Assembly: GCA_013152325.1 (NCBI GenBank)
Contig: JAADGN010000039.1
Span: forward strand, 1 to 40,750
Direction of reading: 5' to 3'
Source of the DNA: Chloroflexota bacterium
Lineage (GTDB): Bacteria; Chloroflexota; Anaerolineae; Anaerolineales; Villigracilaceae
Length of the DNA: 40,750 bases
The notes under the pieces were generated by a model. It was not told where the DNA came from. It worked only from the letters and a program-made list of their open reading frames with translations, and searched no databases. Positions 17,263-25,909 of this stretch are shown one piece after another. A program made the position numbers and the translations under genes. Within the stretch, counting starts at the first letter, position 1; each line of letters opens with the position of its first letter.

Positions 17263-18948
17263 ATGAAAAAACTTCGCTGGCAAATTCTGGTTGTTGTTCT
17301 GACTCTGGTTCTGGTCGCGATCTTGTTGCTCAGCCAGCAGCCGGTATTGCAACCAATCTCGCCGCAGCCGACCAGCGGCGGGGTCTACACAGAGGGTTTG
17401 GTCGGTTCGATGAGCCGTTTCAATCCGCTTCTGGATTGGAACAATTCCGCCGATCGTGACGTGGACCGGTTGCTGTTCAGCGGCCTGATCCGTTTTGATG
17501 CGCGCGGCTTGCCGCGTCCCGACCTGGCCGAATCGTGGGGCACGTCGCAAGATGGGATGATCTACAACTTCTCCATCCGCCCGAACGCGGTCTGGCACGA
17601 TGGGACGCCGGTCACCAGTGACGATGTTATCTTCACGCTTGACCTGATCAAGGGCGACGCCTCGTTCTATCCACAGGACATCAAGGAATTGTGGGCCGAG
17701 GTCGAGATCAAGCGGCTGGACGAGAAGACACTGCAATTTCGGCTGCCCGAACCATTCGTCCCGTTTCTCGACTATCTGACCTTCGGCGTGCTGCCCAAGC
17801 ATTTGCTGGAGTCCATCCCGGCGGCGCAGTTGGTGGACGCCGAGTTCAACCTGAAACCCGTCGGCAGCGGTCCGTATCAATTTGACCATTTGATCGTGGA
17901 TAATGGTCAGATCACGGGCGTGGTGCTGACCATTTTCGAAGATTATTACGGACAAAAGCCATTTATCCAGCAGGTTGTGTTCCGTTATTATCCCTCCGCC
18001 AGCGCTGCGCTGGATGCCTACCAGCAGGGCGAGGTGTTGGGCATCAGCCAGGTGACGACGGACATTTTGCAGGACGCGCTGAACGAACCGAATCTGGGGC
18101 TGTACACCAGTCGCAGTCCGGAGTTGAGCCTGATCCTGCTCAATCTGGATAATGGGGAAGTGCCCTTTTTCCAGGAGTTGCCTGTGCGGCGGGCGCTGAT
18201 GCTCGGGCTTAACCGTCAGCGGATGATCAACGAGATCTTGCATGGACAGGCCATCCCGGCGGACGGGCCGATCCTGCCCGGTTCGTGGGCTTATTACGAT
18301 GGCATCGAGCACATCTCCTATGACCCTGACGCGGCGGTTGCGCTGTTAAAGGCAGAAGGCTATACCATCCCGGCCGAGGGCGGCGATGTGCGCGCCAAGG
18401 ATGGCACGCTGCTGGCCTTTACGCTTCTCCACCCGGACGATACACTGCATACTGCGCTGGCGGAGTTCGCGCAGCGTGACTGGGCCAAGATCGGTGTGCA
18501 GGTCACGCTCCAGGCCGTCCCTTACGACCAACTGCTTTTTGAGAACCTGACGCCGCGTCAATATCAGGCCGCGCTTGTGGACTTGAACCTGACGCGCACT
18601 CCCGACCCCGACCCGTATCCTTTCTGGCATCAGGCCGAATCCGTGGGCGGACAGAACTATTCGCAGTGGGACAATCGTCCTGCCAGCGAATATCTGGAGC
18701 AGGCGCGCGTCACGGCGGACTTGGACGAGCGAACACGCCTGTATCGCAACTTCCAGGTCGTGTTTGCGAAAGACTTGCCGGCCCTGACGCTGTACTATCC
18801 CACCTACACCTTCGCGGTCGACGTTCAGGTCGGCGGCGTGCAGGCGGCGCCGTTGTACGATACCAGCGACCGGCTGAACGACATCGTGAATTGGTATCTC
18901 GTCACGCGCCGAGCGCTGGATCAGACTCCGACGCCGGCCGCACCATAG
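17263..18948 (+). CDS. ABC transporter substrate-binding protein, family 5 (peptide/oligopeptide type)
   Basis: A 561-residue SBP_bac_5 protein. It starts with KK and a single hydrophobic segment (residues 7-25) but shows no lipobox cysteine, so it is probably kept by an uncleaved anchor or released after signal cleavage. The family pattern is clear: a GGVYTEGLVGSMSRFNPL start, LLFSGLIRFD, LAESWGTSQDGMIYNFSIRPNAVWHDGTPVTSDDVIFTLD, and a C-terminal NDIVNWY. Such proteins bind peptides, sugars or metals outside the cell for a DppBCDF-like importer. No permease or ATPase gene is adjacent, so the partner or ligand cannot be named. It heads a rightward series with the next gene only 11 bases away. 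Confidence 0.88.
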   Translation: MKKLRWQILVVVLTLVLVAILLLSQQPVLQPISPQPTSGGVYTEGLVGSMSRFNPLLDWNNSADRDVDRLLFSGLIRFDARGLPRPDLAESWGTSQDGMIYNFSIRPNAVWHDGTPVTSDDVIFTLDLIKGDASFYPQDIKELWAEVEIKRLDEKTLQFRLPEPFVPFLDYLTFGVLPKHLLESIPAAQLVDAEFNLKPVGSGPYQFDHLIVDNGQITGVVLTIFEDYYGQKPFIQQVVFRYYPSASAALDAYQQGEVLGISQVTTDILQDALNEPNLGLYTSRSPELSLILLNLDNGEVPFFQELPVRRALMLGLNRQRMINEILHGQAIPADGPILPGSWAYYDGIEHISYDPDAAVALLKAEGYTIPAEGGDVRAKDGTLLAFTLLHPDDTLHTALAEFAQRDWAKIGVQVTLQAVPYDQLLFENLTPRQYQAALVDLNLTRTPDPDPYPFWHQAESVGGQNYSQWDNRPASEYLEQARVTADLDERTRLYRNFQVVFAKDLPALTLYYPTYTFAVDVQVGGVQAAPLYDTSDRLNDIVNWYLVTRRALDQTPTPAAP

Positions 18949-18959
18949 AGGGCATAGCT

Positions 18960-19511
18960 GTGTCCACCCAAGAAAAAGATCAAACTTACTTCCAGTCCGG
19001 TGTGCAGGAACTTTCCGACTACCTGCTTTCCAAAGAACTCTACTGGCCGCTTTCTTCGTCCCTGCCGCGTCTGACGATCGGCGGGCTGCTTTTGGCGCGG
19101 AAGCGTCTGGAGGCGCGTGCCGCCTCGGTCTCGCCCGCGGCGCAGGCGGATTTTCTCGATCTCGAAAACCAATTGGACGCGGTGCGCACCAAGTGGCGGG
19201 TGGCCTGGGAGCAGAAAGCAGCCCGCGAGGTGCGTGCACGTTACGATCTGTGGAAGAACTATCTGGCAGACTATCGCGCTGCGCCGGAGCGATACGGGGT
19301 GGACTATCCCCAGGAAGTGCGCTGGCGCGTCATGCTGCATTTGCTGCTGGCCGAGTTGCCGACGCCGCCTGCCGAAGGGGCCGCATTGACATCGCTCGAC
19401 GCGGTGCTGCGGGCGGCGTTCGTGCCCGGTGAATTTGTTTGGGAAACTGATCTGGAAAATGGCTTCCCGCGGGATGAGTACTGGTTCCTGTACGGGACGT
19501 TGCGAGGCTAA
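18960..19511 (+). CDS. Conserved-looking protein of unknown function
   Basis: A 183-residue protein that I do not recognise. The GTG at 18960 is chosen because it lies 11 bases after the stop of the solute-binding protein gene with GAGGG just upstream; the longer frame to the left overlaps that gene's coding sequence. The composition is mostly alpha-helical and charged: a Tyr/Leu-rich N-terminal half (FQSGVQELSDYLLSKELYWPL), a central Ala/Arg/Glu-rich helix region, and a C terminus with aromatic residues (EYWFLYGTL). No membrane segment, signal peptide or metal motif is visible. Its tight placement between the binding protein and the M20 peptidase suggests co-transcription. Confidence 0.7.
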   Translation: MSTQEKDQTYFQSGVQELSDYLLSKELYWPLSSSLPRLTIGGLLLARKRLEARAASVSPAAQADFLDLENQLDAVRTKWRVAWEQKAAREVRARYDLWKNYLADYRAAPERYGVDYPQEVRWRVMLHLLLAELPTPPAEGAALTSLDAVLRAAFVPGEFVWETDLENGFPRDEYWFLYGTLRG

Positions 19512-19530
19512 TTGTGCTGGAGGAGAAACG

Positions 19531-20901
19531 ATGAGTGATGCTCGTGAAAAGGCTTTGCAATACGCTCGCCAGAACGGCGAACGTTTTTTGACGGAGTTGA
19601 AAGAGGTTTTGTCCATTCCGTCCGTCTCGACGGACGATGCAAATAAAGCCGATGTGCAGCGTACCGCCGAATGGGTGGCTGAGCAAATGCGCGGCATGGG
19701 GATCAATAACGTACAGGTCATGCCGACGGACAGGCATCCGGTTGTGTATGGCGAGTACCTGGAAGCGAAAGACGCGCCGACCGTGCTGATCTACGGTCAC
19801 TACGACGTCCAACCGGTCGACCCGCTGGACTTGTGGGAGACGCCGCCTTTCGAGCCGACCCAGCGTGGCGAGAATCTCTACGCCCGCGGCGCATCGGACA
19901 TGAAGGGACAGGTGGTCGCGACGCTCAAGGCAATCGAGTCGATCATGCAGAACGGCGGCCTCCCGGTCAATGTCAAGTTCATCATCGAGGGCGAGGAAGA
20001 GATTGGCTCGCCGAGCCTGGTTTCGTTCATGGAATCGCACAAGGACATGCTCGCGGCGGATTTTTGTTTAAATCCCGATGCGGGCATGTTGGGCGCGGAC
20101 AAACCGAGCATCGCCTATGCCCTGCGCGGATTGGCCTATTTTGAACTGCGCGTTTTCGGCCCGGATCATGATTTGCATTCCGGTCAATACGGCGGCGCGG
20201 TGCGCAATCCGGCCAATACGCTGGCGGCATTGATCGCGGGCATGAAGGATGAGAACGGCCGTGTGACGCTGCCCGGCTTTTATGACAAGGTCCGTCCTTT
20301 GGACGAGGAAGAACGCGCCGAACTGGCGCGCCTGCCGATGGACGAAGCCTTTTACCTGGAGCAGACCGGCGCGCCCGCGCTGTGGGGCGAAACAGGGTAT
20401 TCGTCGGTGGAGCGGGTCGGTGCGCGTCCGTCCCTGGATGTCAACGGACTGCTTTCCGGCTTTACTGGCAAGGGCGCGAAAACCGTCCTGCCGGCCTGGG
20501 CGATGGCAAAGATTTCCATGCGCCTGGTTCCGGATCAAGACCCGGACGAAGTCCGCCAGCAGTTGCTGCGTTATCTGGAAGAGAACGCGCCCGAAGGCGT
20601 CCGCTGGGAGTTGGAAACCATGCATGGCGGCCACCCCTCGATTTCGAAACGCGACACTGCGGGCGTGCAGGCGCTCAGCCGGGCGATGGAGACGGTTTGG
20701 GGCACGCGTCCGCTTTTCAAGCGGGAGGGCGGCTCCATTCCCGTTGTGGCGGATATGCAGCAAATCCTGGGCATCGAATCGGTGCTGACCGGTTTTGCGC
20801 TGCCCGACGACCACATCCATGCGCCGAACGAGAAACAACATCTGCCGACCTGGTATCGGGGCATCGAGGCGCTGATCCATTTTTTCTATAATTTGGCATA
20901 G
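19531..20901 (+). CDS. M20 family metallopeptidase (dipeptidase/deacylase)
   Basis: A 456-residue cytosolic zinc hydrolase of the ArgE/DapE/carnosinase group. The metal and catalytic residues are visible: H90 and D92 in YGHYDVQP, D123 in GASDMKGQ, the acidic cluster in EGEEEIGS (about 153-160), D183 in NPDAG, and a C-terminal His in DHIHAPNEK. A dimerisation lid begins near DLHSGQYGG. The ATG at 19531 follows GGAGGAG; longer versions of the frame overlap the upstream gene. The substrate is probably a dipeptide or N-acyl amino acid. The upstream solute-binding protein of the peptide-binding family suggests a peptide-use role, which is inference. Confidence 0.92.
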   Translation: MSDAREKALQYARQNGERFLTELKEVLSIPSVSTDDANKADVQRTAEWVAEQMRGMGINNVQVMPTDRHPVVYGEYLEAKDAPTVLIYGHYDVQPVDPLDLWETPPFEPTQRGENLYARGASDMKGQVVATLKAIESIMQNGGLPVNVKFIIEGEEEIGSPSLVSFMESHKDMLAADFCLNPDAGMLGADKPSIAYALRGLAYFELRVFGPDHDLHSGQYGGAVRNPANTLAALIAGMKDENGRVTLPGFYDKVRPLDEEERAELARLPMDEAFYLEQTGAPALWGETGYSSVERVGARPSLDVNGLLSGFTGKGAKTVLPAWAMAKISMRLVPDQDPDEVRQQLLRYLEENAPEGVRWELETMHGGHPSISKRDTAGVQALSRAMETVWGTRPLFKREGGSIPVVADMQQILGIESVLTGFALPDDHIHAPNEKQHLPTWYRGIEALIHFFYNLA

Positions 20902-20948
20902 GGACGCAGCACCGCTGCTTCCCTACTGCGATTACAAAACAGGATGAC

Positions 20949-21830
20949 ATGGAAGACAAACTGATTACTTACGGCGGTCAGGCCGTTATTGAAGGCGTGA
21001 TGATGCGCGGGCGCGGCGCGGTGGCGATTGCCATGCGCGACCCGGAGGGGAAAATCGTTACCCATACCGAATCGCTGGGCGGCATCTATAAATCCCGCCT
21101 GGCGAAGATACCCTTCCTGCGCGGCCTGATCCTGCTCTGGGATGCCCTCGGACTGGGGATGCGGGCCTTGACCATATCGGCCAACACGCAGACCGGCGAA
21201 GACGAAAACCTTGAAGGCCCGGCTTTGTACCTGACGCTGGGATTTTCGCTTCTTCTTGGCGTGGGCTTGTTTTTCTTGCTCCCGGCTACTGCGGGCGGCC
21301 TGGCCGAACGTTTCCTGGGATGGAACGCCTGGTGGGGCAATCTGCTGGAGGGGGTTGTCCGCCTGTTGCTGCTCGTGGGGTATATTTGGGGCGTTGGCTT
21401 CATGCCGGATATCCGGCGCGTGTACGGTTATCATGGCGCGGAACACAAGACGATCAACGCCTTCGAGGCGGGCGTGGAACTGACTCCCGAAAATGTGGCG
21501 CGCTATTCCCGTGAACATGCCCGCTGCGGGACGGCCTTCCTGCTGACGCTGGTGCTGATGTCGATATTGCTGTTTTCGGTGATGGGGCCGATGCCGCTGG
21601 GCTGGCGTTTGGTCAGCCGGGTGGTGCTTCTTCCGGCGTTGGCTGGCGCGGCTTATGAGTACATCAAATGGACGGCCGGCCACCTCGACTCGCGTTTTGT
21701 CCGCGCCCTGATCCGCCCGAACCTGGCTTTGCAGGGACTGACCACGCGCGAACCCGATCTCGAGATGTTGGAAGTGGCGATCACGGCTTTCAAGACCATG
21801 CGTCAGGCCGAACAAGAATTGGCCGCCTGA
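20949..21830 (+). CDS. DUF1385 family membrane protein (YqhQ-like)
   Basis: A 293-residue integral membrane protein of unknown biochemical role. Family hallmarks are the N-terminal GGQAVIEGVMMRG, the central YHGAEHKTINAFE, and HARCGTAFLL before a hydrophobic helix. At least four hydrophobic stretches are visible: about residues 93-113, 131-150, 195-215 and 218-235. The conserved His, Glu and Cys residues suggest a metal site or enzymatic function, which is inference from conservation. It begins 47 bases after the M20 peptidase. Confidence 0.88.
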   Translation: MEDKLITYGGQAVIEGVMMRGRGAVAIAMRDPEGKIVTHTESLGGIYKSRLAKIPFLRGLILLWDALGLGMRALTISANTQTGEDENLEGPALYLTLGFSLLLGVGLFFLLPATAGGLAERFLGWNAWWGNLLEGVVRLLLLVGYIWGVGFMPDIRRVYGYHGAEHKTINAFEAGVELTPENVARYSREHARCGTAFLLTLVLMSILLFSVMGPMPLGWRLVSRVVLLPALAGAAYEYIKWTAGHLDSRFVRALIRPNLALQGLTTREPDLEMLEVAITAFKTMRQAEQELAA

Positions 21831-21997
21831 TTCACAGGATCGATTCGCAAGGGTGGCTGTTGGTCTGCCCTTGTGTGCTTTAAAGCCTTGCGGGGGATGT
21901 TGCGGCTCTGGCGTGATGGTATTCGGCGACTTGTTTTCCCCGAAAGGCGAGCGGTCGCCGGGGTTCCACGAATAGGGGTCAAAAAGGAAACAAGACG

Positions 21998-22873
21998 ATG
22001 CCGAAAAGACGACCTGCCTTGTCCATTGTCTGGATACTGATCATCCTGTGCCTGTGTGTTGGCGCGCCGGGACTGTATTACGCTGGCCGTCCGCTGCCTG
22101 TTGAGATGCGGGAAGAACTGTATGACGGGGTGGTTTATCACCGCAAGGTGCATCTCACGCCGCACCTGATGATCGCGCATATCATCACGGTGGATTTGCA
22201 CACGGAGGGGATCAGCTTTCTCGTCACGCCGCCGGACTATACAAAAAAGCGGGACGAACATCCGCTGAAGGCGCGCACGACCTCCCGGTTTTTGGATGAG
22301 TTTGGTTTGCAGGTCGCCGTCAATGCGGATGGATTTTCTCCCTGGTATTCAAACTCGTTCCTGGATTATTATCCCCATCCGGGCGACCCGGTCACCCCAA
22401 ACGGATTTGCGGCCTCGCGCGGCAAGCGTTATTCCGATGGCGTTGAGCCGACATTGTACATTTCAAGGGACAACGTCGCCCAGTTTGGCTCGCCAAAGGG
22501 CAAAATTTACAATGCGATCTCCGGCAGCCATATGCTGGTCGAGAACGGTGAACCGGTCGCCGGATTGGACGACAGCATCCCCGCGCCGCGCACGGCCATT
22601 GGCGTGGACTTTGGCCCCGACCGGCTGGTTATCGTCGTGGTGGACGGACGTCAGCCGTTTTACAGCGAGGGCGCGACCCTGGCCGAATTGGCCGATCTGC
22701 TGATCTCTTACGGCGCGTACGCAGCCATGAACCTGGATGGCGGCGGCTCGTCCACGCTGGTGGTGGCAGGCCCCTTTGGGCCGCGCGTGGTCAACTCGCC
22801 GATTGACAGCCATATCCCCGGGCGTGAGCGGCCGGTGGCAAATCATTTGGGGGTATACGCGGGAAATAAATGA
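21998..22873 (+). CDS. Phosphodiester glycosidase family (NAGPA-domain) exported protein
   Basis: A 291-residue protein with an N-terminal membrane segment (about residues 8-28) and an extracytoplasmic domain. The signatures of the NAGPA / exopolysaccharide phosphodiester glycosidase family are present: VNADGF, PRTAIGVDFG, and MNLDGGGSSTLVV near the C terminus, then PVANHLGVYA. The family removes sugar-1-phosphodiester caps in eukaryotes and acts on cell-surface polymers in bacteria; the substrate here is unknown. AAAAAGGAAA precedes the ATG. The 167-base upstream gap contains two GC-rich hairpins (CAAGGG..CCCTTG near 21850; CCCCG..CGGGG near 21937-21962). Confidence 0.85.
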   Translation: MPKRRPALSIVWILIILCLCVGAPGLYYAGRPLPVEMREELYDGVVYHRKVHLTPHLMIAHIITVDLHTEGISFLVTPPDYTKKRDEHPLKARTTSRFLDEFGLQVAVNADGFSPWYSNSFLDYYPHPGDPVTPNGFAASRGKRYSDGVEPTLYISRDNVAQFGSPKGKIYNAISGSHMLVENGEPVAGLDDSIPAPRTAIGVDFGPDRLVIVVVDGRQPFYSEGATLAELADLLISYGAYAAMNLDGGGSSTLVVAGPFGPRVVNSPIDSHIPGRERPVANHLGVYAGNK

Positions 22874-22916
22874 CCGCGAGCGCGGCAACAGATTCTATAC
22901 CGCCATCTCCCTTTTT

Positions 22917-23096
22917 TTCTTGGCGAACTTCGCGCCTTCGCGGTTAATTCTCCCGCCCTGCGCCCGGACGTGACCGCGGGCTGTTTTTTATGGAGCCTGC
23001 GGTCGGTGATGTTGTGGGTCGGGAGTCCCTGCGATATCGCGGGACGTCTGTCCCCCTTTTTTTTCTTGGCGGGCTTCGCGCCTTCGCGGTTAATTC
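22917..23096. repeat. Two copies of the CTTGGCG..CTTCGCGCCTTCGCGG repeat plus a palindrome
   Basis: The 255-base gap between the glycosidase-domain gene and the nuclease contains no gene. A 34-base repeat occurs at 22917-22950 and 23063-23096 with only a couple of differences. Between them lies the palindrome TCCC-T-GCGATATCGC-G-GGGA at 23026-23044. The same repeat, in the reverse sense, occurs upstream of the helicase gene (29031-29320) and, in the same sense, twice at 29747-29829. Confidence 0.7.
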
Positions 23097-23128
23097 AACT
23101 GTGTGCTTTCCGCATGGCGCGGTTCAGA

Positions 23129-23959
23129 TCAAAACGCTATCTCCCCGATCTGTTCGAAGTTGATCTCGAAGTTCCCTTCGTCTTCCCTCTCGACCTCGGC
23201 CTCGTCCCAGTCTCCGGCTTTGACGCCCCGGTCGCAGTAGGAGCGATAGGTGCAAAAGCGGCATTTGTGCTCGTCATCTGTCAGCGGGAACTCGCTGGCG
23301 GACGAGATTTCGTCCACGATCTTGGTGACGGAATCCCAGTCGCGTTTGAATTGCGCCGCGTTGTAGGGGAAACACGCCGGTTCGTTGGGAAAATTCGCGA
23401 ACCAGTAGATCATCTCGATTCGCTCCGGGACGATGGAATTGCTACCATTTAAATGGTCTCCGGCCTGGGTCAACAGCGCCCGGTAGAGACGCGTTTGCCA
23501 GCGGGTAGCCAGCCACTCGTCGCGTGGACGTTTGCGGTAGGTCTTCCAGTCGTAGATTAACGCTTGTTCGCCGGGCTTGACCGCGAGCAAGTCGTATTTT
23601 GCGACCAGGCGGTGTTCCCCCAGCGGCGCGGACAGTGTGTATTCGGGGTACAGGTCCAGACTTCGGAAGTTTTCGAAACTTCCGAAGTCTTTCTCATAGT
23701 GATCCCACCAGCGGTTGAGATTGGGCGTATTTGCCAACCGCGCCAGTTTTTCAATGGGCAGACCGATCAGGTGCTGCTGCACCAGACGGTGGAAGAGCAG
23801 CCCCTCCTCCTGATGGCGTTCGTATTCCTGCGTCGGTTCGCTCCCGACGGCGGGCCAGGCCAGGTGGTCAATGTAGCGCAGCTGGAAGCGGCGCGGACAG
23901 TCGCTGTAGTCTTGCAGGGAGGACTGCGAGAAGGTAAAGGGGGTGGGGAGTGTTGCCAT
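23129..23959 (-). CDS. Cas4/RecB-like PD-(D/E)XK nuclease with putative Fe-S cluster
   Basis: A 276-residue nuclease. The nuclease core has GLLFHRLVQ (His57), KYDLLAV (Asp123), the catalytic IYDWKTY (Asp137, Lys139), and motif III WQTRLYRALL (Gln155, Tyr159). Cys21 in DCPRRFQLRYI plus Cys233, Cys236 and Cys242 in CRFCTYRSYC match the four-cysteine iron-sulfur arrangement of AddB, Cas4 and RecB-type domains. It is a stand-alone version of the nuclease module that is usually fused to AddA/AddB helicases. The start is five bases after the PIN gene stop, and no strong ribosome binding site is seen, so translation may be coupled. Residues about 90-101 (DFGSFENFRS) are encoded by a palindromic repeat. 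No cas genes or CRISPR are present. Confidence 0.85.
   Translation of the reverse strand: MATLPTPFTFSQSSLQDYSDCPRRFQLRYIDHLAWPAVGSEPTQEYERHQEEGLLFHRLVQQHLIGLPIEKLARLANTPNLNRWWDHYEKDFGSFENFRSLDLYPEYTLSAPLGEHRLVAKYDLLAVKPGEQALIYDWKTYRKRPRDEWLATRWQTRLYRALLTQAGDHLNGSNSIVPERIEMIYWFANFPNEPACFPYNAAQFKRDWDSVTKIVDEISSASEFPLTDDEHKCRFCTYRSYCDRGVKAGDWDEAEVEREDEGNFEINFEQIGEIAF
23658..23690. repeat. 15-bp palindrome inside the nuclease coding region
   Basis: AGACTTCGGAAGTTT (23658-23672) and its exact complement (23676-23690) flank a three-base loop. It looks like the terminator-type palindromes found between genes here, but it is read in frame and keeps the nuclease open. Confidence 0.75.
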
Positions 23960-23964
23960 GAGTT

Positions 23965-24414
23965 TCAGGTCTCAAGTTGTGTTCTGATCCACGCCAGCGC
24001 GTCGCCCGGAGAGCCGATCTGGAAGGGGAGTTCTGCCAAATCCGGGTTGTCCAGAAAATGCTCGCGGTCATGGGATGTGAACCAATCCGGCGCGGCTTGC
24101 AATGCTTCGGCCAAAACCTGCGCGTCCGGCGCATAGGCCATGAGCGCAGCAGCCTTGTCGAGATGGTCTTCTTGTGGATCATCCCCTATCTTTACTTGCG
24201 CAGCATCCAACAGCTGGGCTAGTAATGCGCGCAGTTCTGGCGCTTTGCGCAGCAAAACATCGTCTGTTTCTTGCAGCACGATCTTCCCGACGACCAGCGT
24301 CACCACGCCTGCCTCGCCGAGACGGAACAACATCCTCGCCCCGCCGGTTGCCGAGAACAAGGCCGCGATGATGACGCTGGTATCGAGGAAGATTTCAGGG
24401 CTTTTTCGCGGCAT
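23965..24414 (-). CDS. PIN-domain ribonuclease toxin
   Basis: A 149-residue PIN protein. Asp11 in IFLDTSVI, a conserved Glu in VLQETDDVLL, Asp97-type residues in YAPDAQVLAEAL, and FTSHDREHFL near the C terminus form the metal-binding acidic set. Such toxins (VapC-like) cut RNA. The ATG lies inside the end of the upstream AbrB-type gene (20-base overlap), the usual antitoxin-toxin layout. The stop is five bases before the nuclease start. Confidence 0.85.
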   Translation of the reverse strand: MPRKSPEIFLDTSVIIAALFSATGGARMLFRLGEAGVVTLVVGKIVLQETDDVLLRKAPELRALLAQLLDAAQVKIGDDPQEDHLDKAAALMAYAPDAQVLAEALQAAPDWFTSHDREHFLDNPDLAELPFQIGSPGDALAWIRTQLET

Positions 24415-24661
24415 AGTCTGCGCGTACTTCGCGCAAGGTCGTCAACATCGATTCAAGCGTTTCACCGCGTTCTTCTAGTTCGCCGGCGATTTTATCCGCG
24501 ATTTGGTCTACACGTGACCGGCGCGGCGAGAGCAAAAAGACACCGTTATCCAAGTCGATCAATGTCAGAACTTCGCCTTCATCGAGATGATATTTGCGGC
24601 GTAAATCGGCGGGGAGGGTGATCGTCCCCTTTTTTCGGATTTGGAGCGTGGTCGTACCCAT
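24395..24661 (-). CDS. AbrB/MazE-type antitoxin
   Basis: An 88-residue DNA-binding antitoxin. The swapped-hairpin AbrB fold is seen in residues 1-45: LQIRKKGTITLPADLRRKYHLDEGEVLTLIDLDNGVFLLSP. The C-terminal half (ADKIAGELEERGETLESMLTTLREVR) is helical and would wrap the PIN toxin. It precedes and overlaps the PIN gene, and would repress its own operon. Any effect on the downstream nuclease is inference. Confidence 0.85.
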   Translation of the reverse strand: MGTTTLQIRKKGTITLPADLRRKYHLDEGEVLTLIDLDNGVFLLSPRRSRVDQIADKIAGELEERGETLESMLTTLREVRADYAAKKP

Positions 24662-24741
24662 TTTATTCTCCCGGATGTCGGAAAATCGGAAATTCCGCCC
24701 TTATTCTATCACGGAAATCCGGCATGGAATAAGAGCAGAAT

Positions 24742-24772
24742 GCTGTGATGGGGGCTTGACGCCCGTCACAGC
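24742..24772. terminator. Hairpin between the hydrolase and the antitoxin gene
   Basis: GCTGTGA/TCACAGC outer stem and GGGC/GCCC inner stem at 24742-24772. There is no clear T-run, so termination is not certain. It follows the alpha/beta hydrolase gene by about 16 bases in the leftward direction. Confidence 0.5.
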
Positions 24773-24787
24773 GTTCCGGAATCCATG

Positions 24788-25558
24788 CTATCCGTGTCCG
24801 GTATTTTTCAACCACTCCGCGACATACTCCGCGACCTCTTCCCAACCCGGTTCGGAGACGATCCAGTGTGCGTGGTTGGGGAATTCCTTGTATGTGGCGG
24901 TGGGATATTTTCTTGCCACCCGCCGCACGACCCAGACCGGCGTGATGTGATCCTGCCCGCCGCCGACGACCAGCATCGGCGCGGTAACTTTGGAAGCGTC
25001 CACACGCCCGTCCAAGCCGCCGCCCATCATCCACAAGCCGACCGCGGCAATCGCCCGCCCAGATTCGTGGACGAAGGTCTCGTAGACCGCCTTTTGCTCT
25101 TCGGGCGGCAGCAGGTTGAGCATCGAATAGGCGGCCTCGTTGAACGTCTGGCGCATGGGTTTTCTCCAGAAGCCCCAGGTGGTCAGGATGCTGAAGAAAC
25201 TTCGCAGCACCGAGGGCGTGATGGGAAAGACCCCAACCGGCGCGGCGGGCGTCAACGCGACCAGCGCTTTGCCCAGCCCGCGGCCGCCCAAAATTTGGGT
25301 CAGCAGGCCGCCCATCGAGTGCCCCATGATGATGGGGGCTTCATCCAGGGCGCGGATTTCGGCTTCCAGGTCGGCGGCGTAGTCGAGCAGTCTGGTCACG
25401 CCCAGGCGCGGATCTGGGTCATCCCTGCGGGTGCTGTCATGGTAGCGCAGCGTGGGCGTGACGACGCGGTAGCCTCTGGCCTCGAAGAAAGTTTTGTAAG
25501 TATCCCAGAAGGCTGCCGTGCCCCACATGCCGTGGATCATGAAGATGGTTTTGCTCAT
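24788..25558 (-). CDS. Alpha/beta hydrolase
   Basis: A 256-residue serine hydrolase. The oxyanion-hole segment MIHGMWG (residues 7-13) is followed by the nucleophile elbow GHSMGG with Ser81, an acid in VGGGQDHITP, and a C-terminal His in FPNHAHW. There is no signal peptide. The ATG at 25556-25558 is chosen for the AGGAGA just upstream; the longer frame reaches into the REP cluster. The substrate is unknown (ester or small lactone). It sits between the REP element and the toxin-antitoxin pair. Confidence 0.88.
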   Translation of the reverse strand: MSKTIFMIHGMWGTAAFWDTYKTFFEARGYRVVTPTLRYHDSTRRDDPDPRLGVTRLLDYAADLEAEIRALDEAPIIMGHSMGGLLTQILGGRGLGKALVALTPAAPVGVFPITPSVLRSFFSILTTWGFWRKPMRQTFNEAAYSMLNLLPPEEQKAVYETFVHESGRAIAAVGLWMMGGGLDGRVDASKVTAPMLVVGGGQDHITPVWVVRRVARKYPTATYKEFPNHAHWIVSEPGWEEVAEYVAEWLKNTGHG

Positions 25559-25644
25559 TTTTGTTCTCCTTTTGAAATATGTGTTTGGATGGCGCAAGGT
25601 CTTCGCGAAGCACTTGTGGAGCGTTGAGACCTTCGGTCGGGTGT

Positions 25645-25670
25645 GTCCCTGGGTCGGGAGACCCTGGGAC
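25645..25670. repeat. REP palindrome copy A
   Basis: GTCCCTGGGTC and GACCCTGGGAC around a four-base GGGA loop; one central T-T mismatch in an otherwise complete 11-base stem. Confidence 0.75.
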
Positions 25671-25813
25671 ATCACGCAAAATCATTCTCTCCCATCCCAC
25701 CAGCAGACCTGCGGGTCAAGAGCCCCGACAACATCGGGACCCAGAAACATCACACGAAATCAGGATGGCGCAAGGTCTCCTGACCTGCGCCGTTGAGACC
25801 TTCGGTCGGCTAC

Positions 25814-25839
25814 GTCCCTGGGTCAGGAGACCCAGGGAC
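25814..25839. repeat. REP palindrome copy B
   Basis: GTCCCTGGGTC and GACCCAGGGAC form a perfect 11-base-pair stem with an AGGA loop. Confidence 0.8.
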
Positions 25840-25909
25840 ATCACGCAAAATTATCGGGATGGCGCTAGGTCTCTTGACCTGCGCCCAGGAGTGACCGCAG
25901 GTCTCCAAA

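Noticed and set aside
18666-18959. Longer N terminus for the unknown 183-residue protein
   Set aside because: This part overlaps the solute-binding protein gene in another frame; the GTG at 18960 is properly spaced after that gene's stop.
19429-19530. Longer N terminus for the M20 peptidase
   Set aside because: It overlaps the end of the preceding gene and lacks a ribosome binding site; the ATG at 19531 has GGAGGAG and gives the normal family start.
23129-23959. cas4 of a CRISPR system
   Set aside because: No cas1, cas2 or other cas gene and no CRISPR array is in the window; the neighbouring helicases fit a RecB/AddB-type nuclease better.
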